From Microbacterium sp. (GTDB lineage: Bacteria > Actinomycetota > Actinomycetes > Actinomycetales > Microbacteriaceae), in NCBI GenBank assembly GCA_003524435.1, contig DQHP01000144.1, positions 1 to 6,096 on the forward strand: a DNA stretch of 6,096 nucleotides. Reading direction: 5' to 3'. Shown here piece by piece: positions 5,267 through 6,096 of this stretch. The position numbers and the translations under genes were made by a program. The stretch's first letter is position 1. Every line of letters starts with the position of its first letter. The notes beneath the pieces were generated by a model. It saw only the letters and a list, made by a program, of their open reading frames with translations. It had not been told where the DNA came from and searched no databases.

Positions 5267-5971
5267 ATGCGCGAAGTCTTCCACCAGTCCCTCGAGGAAC
5301 TGCAGGCGCGTCTCGTGGAGATCGCCGACCTCGTCACTGTTTCCATCGATAAGGCCACACGTGCCTTTGCCACCAGCGATGTCGCGCTGGCCGAAGAGGT
5401 CATCGCCGACGACGCCAAAATTGATGAGCTTGCCGTCACACTCGATGAACAAGCTATCGAGATCCTTGCTCGACAGCAGCCCGTCGCCCGCGACCTGCGA
5501 ATCGTCGTATTCGCCCTTCGGGTGAGCGCCTCCCTCGAGCGGATGGGTGACATGGCTGAGCACATCGCACAGCTCGCCCGCCTTCGCTTCCCGGAGCGCG
5601 CCATTCCCAAGGGGCTCAAAGGCACGTTCACGCGCATGGGCGAGCTGGACGTCGAGATCGCCCGCACCCTGAGTGAGCTGCTGCGCACGCAGGACCTGCG
5701 CTTCGCAGACATCATTCGCAATTCAGATGATGATGTCGACGAACTGCACGCCAAGGTCTTCGAAAAGGTACTCAGCGACAACTGGAAGGGTGAGGCCGGA
5801 GCAACGGTCGACGCCACCCTCGCCAGCCGCTACCACGAGCGCTTCGCCGACCATGCGGTCGCTGTGGCGAAGAAGGTTGTCTACCTCGCCACCGGCGATT
5901 GGGCCGTCGACGAGGACGACATCTCGCTCGCGCTGAAGGCCCAGGCCAACGAGGGCGAGACGCCCGCGTAG
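5267..5971 (+). CDS. phoU: PhoU, phosphate-signalling regulator
   Basis: Cytoplasmic helical protein that connects the state of the Pst phosphate transporter to the phosphate-sensing kinase, keeping it silent when phosphate is ample; mycobacterial homologues are PhoY1/PhoY2. The 234-aa product shows the two tandem three-helix bundles of the family. Each carries the ExxxD metal-binding motif: Glu91-Asp95 (ERMGD) in repeat one and Glu191-Asp195 (ERFAD) in repeat two. The family-typical LARQQPVARDLRIVV is at about 67-81, and DDDVDELH at 154-161 opens a helix of repeat two. The C-terminus is about 20 residues longer than a typical PhoY and acidic. It is divergent from senX3, an arrangement that suits co-control by RegX3. 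No pst genes are next to it inside the window. Confidence 0.96.
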   Translation: MREVFHQSLEELQARLVEIADLVTVSIDKATRAFATSDVALAEEVIADDAKIDELAVTLDEQAIEILARQQPVARDLRIVVFALRVSASLERMGDMAEHIAQLARLRFPERAIPKGLKGTFTRMGELDVEIARTLSELLRTQDLRFADIIRNSDDDVDELHAKVFEKVLSDNWKGEAGATVDATLASRYHERFADHAVAVAKKVVYLATGDWAVDEDDISLALKAQANEGETPA

Positions 5972-5982
5972 TCGCCGCGCTC

Positions 5983-6030
5983 AGCCGCAGCGCTTCATCG
6001 AGTCGCTTCATCGAGTCGCAGCGCTTCATC
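5983..6030. repeat. Short direct repeats downstream of phoU
   Basis: CGCTTCATCGAGT occurs twice in perfect tandem (5991-6003 and 6004-6016), and its first nine bases return at 6022-6030. A longer 17-bp copy with one mismatch, AGCCGCAGCGCTTCATC against AGTCGCAGCGCTTCATC, is at 5983-5999 and 6014-6030. A related TCATCGAG is at 6039-6046. The block lies in the 125-bp non-coding end of the window and looks like local duplication by slippage; no function is evident. Confidence 0.8.
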
Positions 6031-6066
6031 TCAGCACGTCATCGAGACCCCGTTTTGTTGTCGAGC

Positions 6067-6096
6067 CCCCGTCGTATTCTCGTGATTACGACGGGG
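6067..6096 (+). terminator. Perfect 10-bp hairpin at the window edge, possible phoU terminator
   Basis: CCCCGTCGTA (6067-6076) and TACGACGGGG (6087-6096) form a perfect GC-rich 10-bp stem with a 10-nt loop. It lies 96 bp after the phoU stop. Any U tail on the plus strand would fall outside the window, and on the minus strand the sequence after the stem is not U-rich. It could therefore terminate phoU, or a converging gene beyond the edge, or be a dispersed repeat. Confidence 0.45.

Noticed and set aside
5174..5390. Small frame starting ATGACGACAATC upstream of phoU, as a possible leader peptide
   Set aside because: It has no ribosome site and runs out of frame far into phoU, so it is not a short leader.
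5170..5817. 215-codon open frame on the minus strand opposite phoU
   Set aside because: Its product is mostly Ser, Arg and Ala, the usual shadow of a GC-rich gene, and phoU on the other strand is certain.
5983..6030. CRISPR-like or tRNA-like array
   Set aside because: The repeats are 13-17 bp, adjacent rather than separated by unique spacers, and no cas gene is near.
1..6096. A novel defence, mobile or biosynthetic system
   Set aside because: All seven genes belong to recognised core families or a conserved core position, in a gene order known from other Actinobacteria, with no mobile-element hallmarks.

Overview
The window looks like ordinary chromosomal core sequence from a high-GC actinobacterium, most likely of the family Microbacteriaceae. 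Three things point there. The CarD, RegX3 and SenX3 proteins read as close relatives of the mycobacterial ones. IspD and IspF are fused in one chain. The gene order cysS - ispDF - carD / lipoprotein matches the carD - ispD - ispF - cysS block with divergent lpqE known from mycobacteria. No transposase, integrase, CRISPR array, phage gene or tRNA was seen, and no stretch over 300 bases lacks a gene.

Layout, left to right. 1-644 (minus) is the N-terminal 214 codons of cysteinyl-tRNA synthetase, cut by the window edge. 679-1869 (minus) is the bifunctional IspDF of the MEP isoprenoid pathway. 1888-1958 holds a long imperfect hairpin that probably terminates carD. 1969-2451 (minus) is the RNA polymerase-binding regulator CarD. 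2589-3095 (plus), divergent from carD, is an LpqE-position lipoprotein. 3116-3158 is a strong hairpin between two convergent genes. 3164-5067 (minus) is the overlapping two-component pair senX3-regX3. 5267-5971 (plus), divergent from senX3, is the phosphate-signalling regulator PhoU. 5972-6096 is non-coding, with short direct repeats and a perfect hairpin at the window edge.

Functionally there are two modules. One is a housekeeping block (CarD-tuned transcription, isoprenoid precursor synthesis, Cys-tRNA charging). The other is a phosphate-sensing block (SenX3 kinase, RegX3 regulator, PhoU linking phosphate transport state to the kinase), without the pstSCAB transporter genes in view.

The most useful observation is about start sites. 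The three genes that lack a usable Shine-Dalgarno sequence (cysS, ispDF, senX3) each have a TANNNT -10-like hexamer ending exactly 6 nt before the start codon, the geometry expected of leaderless transcripts. carD, the lipoprotein gene, regX3 and phoU have Shine-Dalgarno sequences instead. I did not find a convincing undescribed system; the candidates below are regulatory-scale.
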